A stretch of 64,000 nucleotides of DNA from Proteles cristata cristata (lineage: Eukaryota; Chordata; Mammalia; Carnivora; Hyaenidae): positions 1,116,001-1,180,000 of the forward strand of contig JAESUZ010000127.1 of assembly GCA_017311185.1 (NCBI GenBank), read 5' to 3'. Positions within the stretch are counted from its first letter, which is position 1. Each line of letters begins with the position of its first letter. Below, piece by piece: positions 1 to 10,067 of this stretch. The position numbers and the translations under genes were made by a program. The notes under the pieces are model-generated. The model searched no databases. It was not told where the DNA came from and was given only the letters and a program-made list of their open reading frames with translations.

Positions 1-941
1 GGTGAAAGTATTTTAGGTCATCGTAATGGACCTTCATCATCACAGGATTTGTATTGGAAGCATTTCTATGAAAAGCAGAAATAAAATCTGTTCTCATTGG
101 AAGATAATTTGATGATTCATTAATGATGAAGATTCATTATTTCTGAGTGAATTTGAATTGTGATAAAAGCTAAAGCAGACAATGAGTTATATAAGATGCT
201 AATGCACAGCATTTACTATCTTATAGCCATTAAATAAAACTCAAGAAAATAATCTGTTGTGTGTTGTCCCATTTTCTAAGTAGGGAACACAAAAAAGGAA
301 TTGACTTTTTACAAAAAGCATATACTAAATGAAAAGCCATTATTAATACTTCTAGTCTTATGATTTGGATTCTTAAACATAAATATACATTTAATCAAAT
401 AACTTATATAACTGTATTTTTGTAAATTGAAATAATAATAAATTGGAAGCCTACAGCCACCACTATCCTCTTCCATTATCTAGCTATTTGTCTCTCAACA
501 TATAAAACAAATTTTCAGAGAAAACATTATAATTTGAAAGCTACTTATAAATAATTATGGCTTTTGTATTATCCCAAGACATGTGCTCATAGTCAAATTA
601 CACTTGAACCAACAATTTACTAAGAAAAATATAGTTCCCTTAATAGCATGGCTTTTCTTTGTACAAAGGGTTCAAGATCAGAAACCAAAAGTGTCACACC
701 TAAAACAAATACAAGATCAATAAAATCTGAAGAATCAAATTTATTGACTTTCTTTTTCTGTTTCTAACTGATCTGTCATATATTAATTACCATTCAAAGA
801 TAGTATAGAAGAATATCAAATAATATAAGGAGAAATAGTGTAAGTTAACAAATATAAGAAAAGAATTAACAAGCCTAGGAAAGAAAATAATCAAATGCAA
901 TTTATATAACATAAAGGTCAATTTTAAAAAAAACAACGAAA
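1..941. other. AT-rich unique sequence
   Basis: I see no gene, RNA gene or recognisable repeat. The text is AT-rich with short A-runs and no long open frame. Confidence 0.5.
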
Positions 942-1171
942 GAGGCATCTGGGAGGCTCAGTTGGTTAATCATCTGACTTGATTTTGGCTCAGGTCATGA
1001 TCTTAACAAATCCTGAGATCAAGCCCTGTGTCAGGCTCTGTGCTGACAGTGCAGAGCCTGCTTGGGATTCTCTCTCTCCCTCCCTCTCTGCCGCTCCCCC
1101 ACTGACATGCTTACACTCTCTCTCAAAATAAATAAACTTTTTAAAAATGTAAAAAAAAATAAAAAAATAAT
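942..1171 (+). mobile_element. CAN-SINE (tRNA-Lys derived), plus strand
   Basis: The copy starts at AGAGGCATCTGGGAGGCTCAG. It continues through the box-B-like GGTCATGATC region, CTCTGTGCTGACAGTGCAGAGCC, a CT-rich block (about 1070-1125) and an AATAAATAAA tail. It is diverged from the felid consensus, and the tRNA-like box B segment is changed (CAAATCCTGAGATCAAG). Such elements are non-autonomous, carry a Pol III promoter and are mobilised by L1 proteins. No clear TSD was found. Confidence 0.92.
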
Positions 1172-2070
1172 CAAGTCTTAAGGGTATTAAAACCAAGTGT
1201 CTGTTCTGGTCCCTAAATTTCATGTGGGACTTTGCAGAGGGAGAGAGCATTGGAGAGAGGCAATAACAGGAAAGGAAAAGGGAGTGGGGAAAGAATGGTG
1301 AACAGGGTTGGGAAAGAAATTCTCTGGTTACTGATGATAGCCAAGGCAAGGAATAAACTAGCGTCCTAGAGGTATTGATTCTGTCCTAGTAATGAGACAT
1401 ATGAACAAAAAGGAAAAAGAAAGACTGAAGAAAAAACATTTAGACACAAGAAGACACAGGAGAGCATGAGCAGCAAGCTGGACAATTTCCAGAGATCAGA
1501 ATTGCAAGGATTGTTTAAGTTCCCATGAACCAAAGAAGGGAGACTTTATTTAATGAATAGGGCCATTAGCAGGACATCAGAAAGGCTGTAATTTAAAGCT
1601 ATGGCTAAACTAGCTCTAGAGTCTAGACTTCCCCACACCCAACCCAAGCCTTGAAATACCAAATAATCTACATGTCATTTAACTACCAACCAGAAGTAAG
1701 AAGTCCAATCTTCTTAGGAGGGGAGAAAAGAAAGGGCGGACAGAAAGCATATTTGATGTTTCAGAAAAAAAGATGAGTGATTGTCCCATATTTTCCACTT
1801 AGGAGTTCTGTACTTCTGAGTCTCCGTTTTTTAGCCAACAAAATGGTGATGACATCACAATCAGTTACTGAGAAGAATGAAGTAACAAGCGAAAGTTCTT
1901 TTTAATGTGTATATAAATAAAAGTAAGGTATTAACTGCTCATGTCCTATCTGTAAATTTACTTTATTCTCTTGTTTCCCCAGTATATCAATGTTCTGTTA
2001 TTCCTTCATTAGCTTTTTTATTTCTGTTTTTTTTCCTTAGTCACCAAGCTTTCTTTTTGAATTACACCAG
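1172..2070. other. unique sequence, partly purine-rich
   Basis: No gene or clear repeat was seen. The stretch 1240-1330 is rich in G and A, and its reverse strand gives a spurious open frame that also runs into the preceding SINE. Confidence 0.45.
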
Positions 2071-2112
2071 CAAAAATAAATAAATAAACAAACAAACAAA
2101 TAAATAAATAAT
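2071..2112. repeat. (TAAA)n/(CAAA)n simple repeat
   Basis: Tetranucleotide run of TAAA units with an inner block of CAAA units, giving about 40 bp of low-complexity DNA. It could be the leftover A-rich tail of an eroded retrotransposon, but no body is visible beside it. Confidence 0.85.
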
Positions 2113-2705
2113 CTTATGGAATCATTTAAAAAATCAAACATTTAACTGTAAATCACAAATAAATGTAAGGTATGAGTGAATGAGTGTTCATTTTCCTTTT
2201 AATTTGCAATATTAATGGAGTCCCAAAAAACAGAAGAATAAATGTGATGATTCTAAATTCTCTTAGATGTAATTCTTCGAAAACTGAATGGCATTCTTTG
2301 TGTATGCCTTTGTACACGGGAGGACTTTTGTATAACTCAAGATCCTTATCATTACCAGTGGTTAAAAGTGCCATTTAAATGGGACTGAGACACAGAAGCT
2401 CTTAATTACACAGAATGTCTCACCTGCAGTGATTTTCATTGCAGCATAATCATAGTTGAGAAATTTGAAATCTAACTAAAATATTCAAACCAAAGGAGAC
2501 AGTTAAGAAAACTATGGTGCAACTTTGATAAAGAATAGTAAATTTTTATTTCAAAACTACTTTTAAAATGTAAAAAAAAATGTTTTTCAACTATTACAAT
2601 GTAGAGTAAATGCTTATATTTAAGTAGAGAAGCAGAATAGAATACTGTGAGTTTTTATTACAACAATATTAAATTAAAAAGTACATCCTCCTTCCATTTT
2701 CTAAA
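2113..2705. other. unique AT-rich sequence
   Basis: No recognisable gene or repeat. Short overlapping open frames on both strands (about 2153-2378) are only 64-73 codons and match nothing I know. Confidence 0.45.
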
Positions 2706-2912
2706 TTTTTTTAAAGTTTATTTATTTTTGAGAGAAAGAAAGACAAACTGTGAGTGGGGGAGGCACAGAGAGAGAGAGACACAGAATCCGAAGCAGGCTC
2801 CCGGCTCTGAGCTGTCAGTACAGAGCCCAATATGGGCTCAAATTTAGGAACTCTGAGATCATGACCTGAGCTGAAGTCGGTTACTCAAACAACTGAGCCA
2901 CCCAGGTGCCCC
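2706..2912 (-). mobile_element. CAN-SINE, minus strand
   Basis: Read on the minus strand it starts GGGGCACCTGGGTGGCTCAG at 2912, passes the tRNA-like boxes, CTGACAGCTCAGAGCC and the CT-rich block, and ends in a T-rich (A-rich on its own strand) tail near 2706. Its neighbour at 2924-3133 is a separate insertion, because that copy has its own TSD. Confidence 0.95.
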
Positions 2913-2923
2913 TAAACTTTCTT

Positions 2924-3133
2924 TTTTTAATGTTTCTTTGTTTATCTTGAGAGGGAGAGAGAGAGAGCACACAGGAGGGGCAGAGAGAGAGGGAGGGATA
3001 GAGAATCCCAAGCAGACTCCACACTGTCAGTATGGAACCCAACCCAGGGCTCTATCCCACAATCCTAAGATCATGATCTGAGCTGAAATCAAGAGACAGA
3101 CGCTCAACTAACTGAGACACATGAGTGCCCCCT
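2924..3133 (-). mobile_element. CAN-SINE, minus strand, with 11-bp TSD
   Basis: Minus-strand copy flanked by the perfect direct repeat TAAACTTTCTT at 2913-2923 and 3134-3144. This marks a complete L1-mediated insertion. The body has the head, box B, CT-rich block and A-rich tail in the normal order. It lies 11 bp from the preceding SINE and 31 bp from the next one, which has the opposite orientation. Confidence 0.95.
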
Positions 3134-3164
3134 TAAACTTTCTTGATTAATAGTTTCTTAGGAT

Positions 3165-3378
3165 CTGGGGTGCCTGGGTGACTCTGTTGGTTGAACAACC
3201 AACTTTAATACCTACTCAGGTCAGGATCCCAAGGATCCTGGGTTCAAGCCCCCTGTCCGGTTCTGTGCTGACCGTGTGAAACCTGTTTGGGATTCCCTCT
3301 CTCCCTCTCTCCCTTTCTCTCTCTCTCACTCAAAATAAAGAAATAAAACATTTAATAAAACAAAAATTTAAAAATATT
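3165..3378 (+). mobile_element. CAN-SINE, plus strand, with 16-bp TSD
   Basis: Plus-strand copy bordered by AATAGTTTCTTAGGAT (3149-3164) and AATAATTTCTTAGGAT (3379-3394), which differ at one base. The tail reads AATAAAG...AAATATT. It is the third member of a tight SINE cluster and is inverted relative to the copy just upstream. Confidence 0.95.
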
Positions 3379-3394
3379 AATAATTTCTTAGGAT

Positions 3395-3849
3395 TTCTAT
3401 ATTATAGATGGATTACTTCTTTCTTTTATCCACAGTTATACAGACATTTTCCTAGGTACCTCTATTTATGTTCCACTGTACTAAACACATGCACTGTTAT
3501 ACATATAGAATTTTTGTTTGGGATTTAGGTACTCATTCAATGATATTTGCAGAAAATTTTCATCTGTAGTTTACCTTTCTGCCACTCTCTTCCTCAGATG
3601 ACTTTTTTAAAGAGGTAAGTAGAAAGGAGCACACTTATCCATAAAGTTTCAGTAATGACAAGAGGAAGTGCTTTATTACCCCAGTACACTTCTATGTGAC
3701 AACTATACCCCATATTTAACACTCAAATGTGAAAAATAAAAGGCATAAGCCCTAAAGTAAATAATTCCCAGAAATTCTATTCTATATGAATAATTATCCT
3801 CCTTATTTTTAAATATTACTATTTTTGCAAAATAGTATACTTTTGAAAA
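3395..3849. other. unique AT-rich sequence
   Basis: No gene or identifiable repeat seen. Confidence 0.45.
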
Positions 3850-4058
3850 TAACTTTATTAAATCTCAGGTTAGGATTCATACACTCTCGAATTGTATTTA
3901 AGAGTCCCTTATGGCTTGCCTCCTTCTCTGTTTTTACACTATTTTATTTTTCCTTCCCTTCCTCTGTGTTCATCTGTTTTGTTTCTTAAATTTCACAAGT
4001 GAGTGGTATCATAGGATATTCGTCTTTCTCTCATCGACTTATTTTGCTGTTAGCTGAG
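3850..4058 (-). mobile_element. L1 3' UTR fragment, minus strand
   Basis: The text from TTAAGAGTCCCTTATGGCTT to TCTTTCTCTCATCGACTTAT is the complement of the carnivore L1 3' untranslated region (compare the same order in the L1s at 28.7 and 33.5 kb, where GAGTCTCTCATGGTTTGCCT is followed by the ORF2 end). It is truncated and has no coding part. Confidence 0.75.
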
Positions 4059-4151
4059 AGCCTGATGTGAAGTTCAATCTCACAACCATGAGAACACAAC
4101 CTGAACCAAAACCAAGAATCTGACAAACAACTAAGCCACTCAGGCACTCCT
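4059..4151 (-). mobile_element. CAN-SINE 5' fragment, minus strand
   Basis: Complement of a SINE head: the 4066-4151 stretch contains the reversed box B (TTCAATCTCACAACCATGAG) and ends CACTCAGGCACTCCT. The CT-rich 3' half is missing. It lies between two L1 3' pieces and is strongly diverged, so it is an old copy. Confidence 0.7.
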
Positions 4152-4350
4152 GTGCTATAGTACTGTTAACTGCAGTCACCATGCTAACATTATATCCCCA
4201 GAACTTATTCAACTGATAGATGGAAGTTAGTACCGTTTGACCAACATCTTCCCATTTTCCCCAACCCCTAGCCTCTGGCAACCACCAACCTACTTCCTGT
4301 CCCAACTCTTTGTTTCTATAGGCTTGATTGTTAAGACTCCATATAGTCTA
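4152..4350 (-). mobile_element. old L1 (L1M-type) 3' UTR fragment, minus strand
   Basis: Contains the known L1M 3' UTR text in complement: AACTGCAGTCACCATGCTAA, CCCCAGAACTTATTCAACTG, TTTGACCAACATCTTCCC, CTCTGGCAACCACCAACC and TCCATATA. This block is shared by many mammalian L1MA-L1MB elements. No coding part is present. Confidence 0.8.
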
Positions 4351-4957
4351 GTACAACTTCACAGAAAATAGACATTCTTTATTGGAAAAGAAATCAACCA
4401 AATTTAACTTACTTTCTTGTTTGAAAACAATAGCTCCCTTAATGGGAATAATTAAGACATCAGCATCAAAGCACTTCACACTTTAAAAAATGTCATATTT
4501 CCATTGTTTGACCATTCTTTTAATCTTCATACAAAATTGAATGTTATTCAAAAATGTTTACATTTCTGTTTGCACAAAGATGCAAATGAAACATATCATA
4601 GTAGTTATGTGATACACATTTTGACATTAAAAATGGAGTTCTATGAATCTTTAATTAAATTCACCAACATTGAACAAAACATCTTCACTGCAGCCTTCAT
4701 GTTTAATTTTCTTTGTTTCTTTTTGAATTTTTCTTTTAAAATATATCCGATTATGTAATGTATGAAAAATTTGAATAAATAATACTCATTTTAATATTCA
4801 TATCTCTGTACATTCAACAATTTAAAGAGGATATGACATGTTTTATAACCCTCTACTTGATGCTTATTGACATAATACAGTAGTATTCTTATGAACAAAA
4901 GCACACAGAAAATGCTAACTTTAATTATAGCATTATTCTTAAAAAAACAGCGTTGAT
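4351..4957. other. unique AT-rich sequence
   Basis: No gene or clear repeat. An 84-codon open frame at 4504-4758 has low-complexity, Phe-rich content typical of chance frames in AT-rich DNA. Confidence 0.45.
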
Positions 4958-5172
4958 TGGGGTGCCTGGGTGGCTCAGTCAGTTAAGTGTCCGACTTAGG
5001 CTCAGGTCATGATCTCATAGTCTGTGTGTTCGAGTCCCGCATCGTGCTCTGTGCTGACAGCTCGGAGCCTGGAGCCTGCTTCAGATTCTGTGTCTCCCTC
5101 GCTCTCTCTCTGCCCCTCCCCCACTTGCTCTCTGTCTCTCAAAATAAAATAAAGTCATAAAAAATTAAAAAG
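4958..5172 (+). mobile_element. CAN-SINE, plus strand
   Basis: Near-consensus felid SINE: GGGGTGCCTGGGTGGCTCAG head at 4959, GGTCATGATCTCATAGTC, GTTCGAGTCCCG box B, CTGACAGCTCGGAGCC, CT-rich block and an AAAATAAAATAAA tail. The intact box A and box B suggest a fairly recent copy. Confidence 0.96.
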
Positions 5173-5227
5173 AAAAATGTTGAGGAAATTTCCTCTCTTT
5201 TAATATTCATTTTAAAAATAAAGTGTT

Positions 5228-5440
5228 GGTGCACCTGGGTGGCCCAGTTTGTTAGGCCTCCGGCTTTGGCTGGGGTCATGATCTCATGGTTTGTGAGTTC
5301 GAGCCCTATGTCCAGCTCTGTGCTGACAGCTCGGAGCCTGGAGCCTGCTTTGGATTCTGTGTCTCCCTCTCTCTTTCTGCTCCTCCCCTGTTCACTGTCT
5401 CTATCTCTCTCAAAAGTAAATAAATTAAAAAAAAAACAGC
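5228..5440 (+). mobile_element. CAN-SINE, plus strand
   Basis: Second plus-strand felid SINE only 56 bp after the previous one, with head GTGCACCTGGGTGGCCCAG, GTTCGAGCC box B and AAGTAAATAAATT tail. The space between them is AT-rich. No exact TSD could be assigned. Confidence 0.95.
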
Positions 5441-6272
5441 TAATATGTTAAATTTAAAAAAATAAAGCATTAATTTTTTGAAATTTGACAATATAGCTGA
5501 ACTGTTATTGGTTTTAAATGACTTGGACCCCATTTTTTCCCCTTCTTATTCTAATAAACTGATGTCAAAATATGTAAAAGCAAACATAGTCATTAATGCT
5601 AATAAGTAGGTTCTTCGAAGTAATGACAAAGAAAGATTCTAATTTGTATTCAGCTACAATTTTGACAGAAAGCTGGGTTTTTGTAGAACTAATTTCAGAA
5701 GAAAGCCTGATGTACTTATTATGGTATAGATTCATCAGGGAAGAAAATGGCAAGCTACTGCCATGTCATTAAGTATAAATAGTATCAAGACTGTAGATCT
5801 TATTGGGCTCTTAGATGCTTATCAAGTTTGCAGGTCTTCTTGTGCTCTTTTAAGGAAAGAGTAGAACCTTCTGACTTGAGGTAGCCTCCTGAAGTGCAGC
5901 ATTCCTCATTGCTCAGAAACTTTATACTTATTTTCTTAAATTAATCATATGAATTATAGTCACTATAGTATTAGACCCACGGGTATATAAAAATGTGTAT
6001 TATTTTTCCTAAACATATTCTTCCATAAAATGTTCTCCTTTATTAAAATGTCTTAACAGTTTCAAAAGGATATTGAAAACAGGACACTTTAATAGAATTA
6101 AAAAGAAAAGCAGATAGATCAAATTTTGGCACTGCACTTGTTTACACATATGTTTCATGGTTGCCCTATGTTTTCAAGCATTCCTTTTGTCCCTGGTACT
6201 AGCGCCTTGCTACTGCTAAAGTTAAATAAGATTATTTATATATTGCTTTTAAATTTTAATTTAAAAGGGGGG
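5441..6272. other. unique AT-rich sequence
   Basis: No gene or identifiable repeat seen. Confidence 0.45.
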
Positions 6273-6480
6273 AGGGGCGGCAGCGCCTTGAGAGGCTCAG
6301 TCGGTTAAGCATCTGACTTCAGATCAAGTCATGATCTTTCAGTTGGTGAGTTCAAGCCTGGTGTTGGTCTCTGTGCTGACAGCTGAGAGCCTGGAGTCTG
6401 TTTCAGATTCTGGGTCTCTCTCTGTTCCTCCCCTGCTCACACTCCGTCTCTCTCTCAAAAATAAATAAAGTTTAAAAAAT
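6273..6480 (+). mobile_element. CAN-SINE, plus strand
   Basis: Head is altered (GGCAGCGCCTTGAGAGGCTCAG) but the rest is typical: GTCATGATCTTTCAGTTGG, CTCTGTGCTGACAGCTGAG, a shortened CT block and an AATAAATAAAG tail. The flanks share ATATTGCT and TTTAAAAG motifs (6236-6267 and 6487-6512), so a long diverged TSD is possible but not proved. Confidence 0.93.
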
Positions 6481-6734
6481 TAATTACATATTGCTGTCAT
6501 TTATTTTAAAAGACGGTAGAATCTGTTATGAGCTCCAAAAGTGAAGTGATATAACTTGCAAGTTATTTCGGCTGCAAGAGAACAGACCACTCTCTCACTT
6601 TCACCTGAGTTGAAAACAACTACATTAATAGAAAAATTCTGCTGGTACAAGGGGAAAAAACTCTGTAATCCTCATACAATAGTGAGCGTGTGCTACTTTT
6701 CATTAGGCAGAGGGACATTGCTTTATTTAGTGTT

Positions 6735-6890
6735 CAGAGTCATACCATCAGAAGTAGTTCTATCCACTTTACAAAAATAGAAGCACTGACATTTATTCAG
6801 AGAAGTTAGGCACAATGTCCAGGTTATTCAGAAAGAAGAGAAGGATGAGAATCTAAATCCAGACCTGCTGGTTCCTCAACTGCATGTTAG
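6735..6890 (+). mobile_element. MIR relic, plus strand
   Basis: Ancient tRNA-derived SINE. The order CACTTTACAAAAATAGAAGC, AGAGAAGTTAGGCACAATGTCC and CTAAATCCAGACCTGCTGG follows the MIR core and 3' part (threshold of detection, no tail). Confidence 0.6.
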
Positions 6891-7103
6891 CTTTAATGTC
6901 GCCAATATGAAGAGAATAGCTATGAAGCTCTATAGGTTGTTACAGAGGATCCAGCACCCTAGGAAGGATGATTTAACATCTGAGACAGCAGAATGAGGGA
7001 GTAAGGGAAGCTCAGATGATGGGGCTTTTAGGATTGAATCAGTGCCAACTGAACCAATGACATTCCTCATGTACTAATTTCAAGATATCAAGATATCCCC
7101 CTC

Positions 7104-7152
7104 TTCTGGACTCCCATCCTCCTCCTCTTCCTCTTCCTCTTCCTCCTCACTG
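7104..7152. repeat. polypyrimidine (TTCCTC)n tract
   Basis: A run of CTCC and CTTCCT units on the plus strand, an almost pure pyrimidine strand of about 45 bp. Such tracts can form triplex (H-DNA) structures. Confidence 0.8.
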
Positions 7153-7349
7153 GCTTCCCCAAGTGATTTTTTATTGTTATCATAGAAGTTCTCCAAGTAC
7201 ATGCAGCTCTGTCCATGGAATATACCTTGATAGATTTTTTTTTCTTTTATGTCTACAGCCAGGGATAGTATAGCCAGCCTCTACTAACAGATCAAATGTG
7301 CTCATACTGACCTATACTTATCTTGAAGAATATACAGCTGGGCCACAGT

Positions 7350-7540
7350 GGTGTCATGAAAGGCCATGGGTTTGATCTCTCTTGCTTCAGTAGAACCTGA
7401 ATTCCCTTAAATCTGCTGAGCTTCAATTTCACCAACATTAAATATGTTACAATATTACCTACTTAACAAGACTGTTGCAAGAATTGAGGAAGATCATATT
7501 AATCAAATAGCTCATAATTTATGCTTAGTAAAATGTTTAT
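7350..7540 (+). mobile_element. MIR relic, plus strand
   Basis: Diverged match to MIR: CCATGGGTTTGATCTCTCTT, then GAGCTTCAATTTCACC, TACCTACTTAACAAGACTGT and TGCAAGAATTGAGGAAGATC follow the order of the MIR 3' half. Identification is by pattern only. Confidence 0.55.
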
Positions 7541-8583
7541 GAAATTTTCATTGTTAATCCAATATTTTCCCAACTCACCCACAATTCTTTCTAAGGACTG
7601 CCATTTTTTGTTTTTTGGGGTTTTTTTGAGCCCTTATTCAGGACAATGTCAAAAATATTAGAAAATTTTGCTGGAAGAAAGACCTCTAGCCATGGTAATA
7701 ACATACTACCTTTTTATTATTTACAAGGTGCTCATTTTCTTTATATTCTTTATCCTTGGGAAACCTACAGGCACATTAAAATCATCAAACTCTTCTTTGA
7801 GAATTTTAAAGTTTTTAATTGTCTCCTTCACTGCTATAAAATACAAATAACTATAGTAGATGTGCACAACTTTTTAACTCCTTATCTCTACCATATACAA
7901 AAAATGAGTAGGACTCAAAAATAGCTTATGAGTATGGTCATTTTTCAAAGTTCCTTTCCCAAAGCCATATTATTGTATAGTAATTGATTAAACTGAGAAT
8001 CTTTCATTTCTTATTTGATAATGACCTTGCTCTTCTTCCCTCTCCAGCATCCAGTCTATTTGAAGAAAGCTTGCCTTGCCTAGTGCTTTTACAGTTAAAG
8101 CTGATGGATTCGGTACAGATTGTCCAAGTCATTTTATCTTTACTTACAAGGGAAACCTACTGGGTGATGGAACGATGGTTGGTAACACTAACAGCACACT
8201 CCATTTGTAGTTATTAAACACTCAGCAGGCTCCTCACCACACTGACATTTGTTCCCCAGTCAAGGCTTCTGTTTGACATGGTCCCACTGTGTAAGGTGCC
8301 ATTTACTGAAAATGAGAATTCAGCTTGGATAATTAATAAATGTCATGATGCTCTTAAACAAATGATTCACTTGATATATGAAAAAATAAAATGTACAATC
8401 CAAGGACAAACAACATGAGTTCTCTTGCTTGGCATTTAAAAGTTTGTAAAGGCTTAACTGGACATCTGGCCCTGTCTTTTTCTTAATACAAAATCCCAAA
8501 GAGGTGGTAAGAAGGTGTGAGTCTGGATTAGCATATCAAAAGACATAAACTCACAAGACCCACTTATAATAAGAACTATATTG
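7541..8583. other. unique AT-rich sequence
   Basis: No gene or recognisable mobile element. Two overlapping plus-strand open frames near 7646-7924 are chance frames in AT-rich DNA with no known motif. Confidence 0.45.
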
Positions 8584-8751
8584 ACTTTGTGATGCAATGT
8601 ACTAGATACTACTCTAAGAATTTCACATGTAATAATTCAATAAAACAAACTGAAAAAATAAGAACTCATGATTTATGTTTAATAGACATGGAAACTAGTA
8701 CAACGAGGTCAAATAATTTATTTAATATTGCATAAATGTTGAGTGACAAAT
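8584..8751 (+). mobile_element. MIR relic, plus strand
   Basis: Weak MIR pattern: GTACTAGATACTACTCTAAG, TTCACATGTAATAATTCAAT, AGACATGGAAACTAGTACA and GAGGTCAAATAATTTATTT match the order of the MIR core with many substitutions. Confidence 0.55.
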
Positions 8752-8895
8752 TGTAGGCAAATAAATTATTACCCAAAGATGTTTACATCCTAATCTCTGG
8801 AATTTGTAAGTAGATGTTAATAGATGGCAAGTGGGAGTTAAAATTGCATATGGATTAGAGGGGCTAGTCTTTTAGTTTCAAGAGATGGAGATTAT

Positions 8896-9105
8896 GGGGC
8901 ACCTGGGTGGCTCAATCAATTAAATGTCCAAGTCTTCGATTTGGCTCAGGTCATGATCTCACAACCTGGAGTTCAATCCATACATGGAGCTCTGCACTAA
9001 CATTGCAGAGCCTTCTTCGGTTTCTCTGTGTCCCTCTCTCTCTGCCCCTTCCTCTCTCACACTTTGTCTCTGTCTCTATAAATCCATAAACATTAATATT
9101 AAAAA
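8896..9105 (+). mobile_element. CAN-SINE, plus strand, inside MLT1
   Basis: Head GGGGCACCTGGGTGGCTCAA at 8896, box B GTTCAATCC, CT-rich block and AATATTAAAAA tail. Flanks AGAGATGGAGATTAT (8881-8895) and AGAGAGAGAGATTAT (9106-9120) are an imperfect 15-bp TSD (two differences). Removing SINE and one TSD arm restores the MLT1 text. Confidence 0.95.
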
Positions 9106-9167
9106 AGAGAGAGAGATTATTGTGGATTATTCAGGTAGGCCCAATATAATCACAAAGATCTTTTTTA

Positions 9168-9394
9168 TTTTTTTATTTTTTTTTAATTTTTTATTTATTT
9201 CTAGGAGAGAGAGAGAGAGACAGCGTGAGCAGGGGAGGGTCAGAGAGAGAGGGAGTCACAGACTGAAACAGGCTCCAGGCTCTGAGCTGGCAGTCAGCAC
9301 AGAGCCCAACGCGGGGCTCGAACCCACGAACCGCAAGATTGTGACCTAAGCGAAAGTCGGACGCTTAACCGACTAAGCCACCCAGGAGCCCCAT
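9168..9394 (-). mobile_element. CAN-SINE, minus strand, inside MLT1, 14-bp TSD
   Basis: Minus-strand copy with head at 9392, almost intact box B (GTTCGAGCCCCGCGTTGGGC on its strand), GA-rich block and T-rich tail. The perfect direct repeat AAAGATCTTTTTTA at 9154-9167 and 9395-9408 flanks it. It is inverted relative to the plus-strand SINE 62 bp upstream. Confidence 0.96.
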
Positions 9395-9744
9395 AAAGAT
9401 CTTTTTTAAAAGAAGCAGGAAGAGGAAGAAGAGTCACTGTCAGAATGATGCCATGTGAGAAAGACTCAGCCAGCTATTGATAGCTTAGGAGATGACAGGT
9501 GGCAATGAGCCAAGGAACACAATCAGCCCCTTAAAGCTGGAAAAGACACAGAAATGGACTTTCCCTATAATCTCCATAAGGAATGAAGCCTTGTTAGCAC
9601 TTTGACTTTAACCCAGTAAGACTCATGTCAAACATCTGACCTCCAGACTGTATGATGATAAATTTGTGTTGTTTTATGCCACTAAGAATATGATGATTTT
9701 TTTATAGCAGCAATAGAAAACTAATGTGCAAAATAAAAGCTTCA

Positions 9745-9915
9745 TTTATTTATTCTTTTGTTCATGAAATCTTTCTTAAATTCCTGTAATATGTTAAACC
9801 TTTGTTAAATTCCTATAATTTTTCTAGTTCCTAAGGATACATCACTGAACAAAACAAGTAAAAATTTTATTCTCGTGGAGTTGACATTTTGTTGGATATA
9901 AGGCAGAGGAAACTA
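9745..9915 (-). mobile_element. L2 3' end relic, minus strand
   Basis: Follows the complement of the L2 (LINE2) 3' end: TTCATTTATTTATTC, GTTCCTAAGGATACATCACTG, AACAAAACAAGTAAAAATTT, CTCGTGGAGTTGACATTTTG. Same order as the better preserved L2 at 42.9 kb. Confidence 0.6.
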
Positions 9916-10067
9916 AAGCCAGGTACCCAAATTCCAAGTGACTCATGTTATGTTATCCAATCTCCAATAAATGTTGGAATGTATGTTACCCTGATCTAAA
10001 ACTTAGAAGTTGTATTTAAGAATTAAAATACTTTAGGAAATAGAAATATGTTTTTATCTTTTTACAA

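Larger units (their letters stand above)
8752..9730 (+). mobile_element. MLT1-type LTR split by two SINEs
   Basis: Mammalian apparent LTR retrotransposon (MaLR) relic. Diagnostic order: ACCCAAAGATGTTTACATCC, CTAATCTCTGGAATTTG, GAGATGGAGATTATTGTGGA (read across the first SINE), CAGGTAGGCCCAATATAATC, then after the second SINE AGCCAAGGAACACAATCAGC, TCTGACCTCCAGACTGTATG, AAATTTGTGTTGTTTTATGC and GCAATAGAAAACTAATGTGC. The LTR is therefore complete apart from erosion and acts as a host for a plus-strand SINE (8896-9105) and a minus-strand SINE (9168-9394). No internal retrotransposon region is attached, so it is a solo LTR. Confidence 0.85.

Noticed and set aside
990..1349. 119-codon open frame on the minus strand
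   Set aside because: It overlaps the SINE at 942-1171 and a purine-rich flank. The C-terminal half is translated SINE, so it is not a gene.
4958..5172. SINE heads as tRNA genes
   Set aside because: Box A and box B resemble tRNA-Lys, but no acceptor stem or cloverleaf is kept and the CT-rich 3' part marks the SINE family.
8984..9349. 121-codon open frame on the plus strand
   Set aside because: It runs across two SINEs and part of the MLT1 LTR; the codons are SINE CT- and GA-rich blocks.
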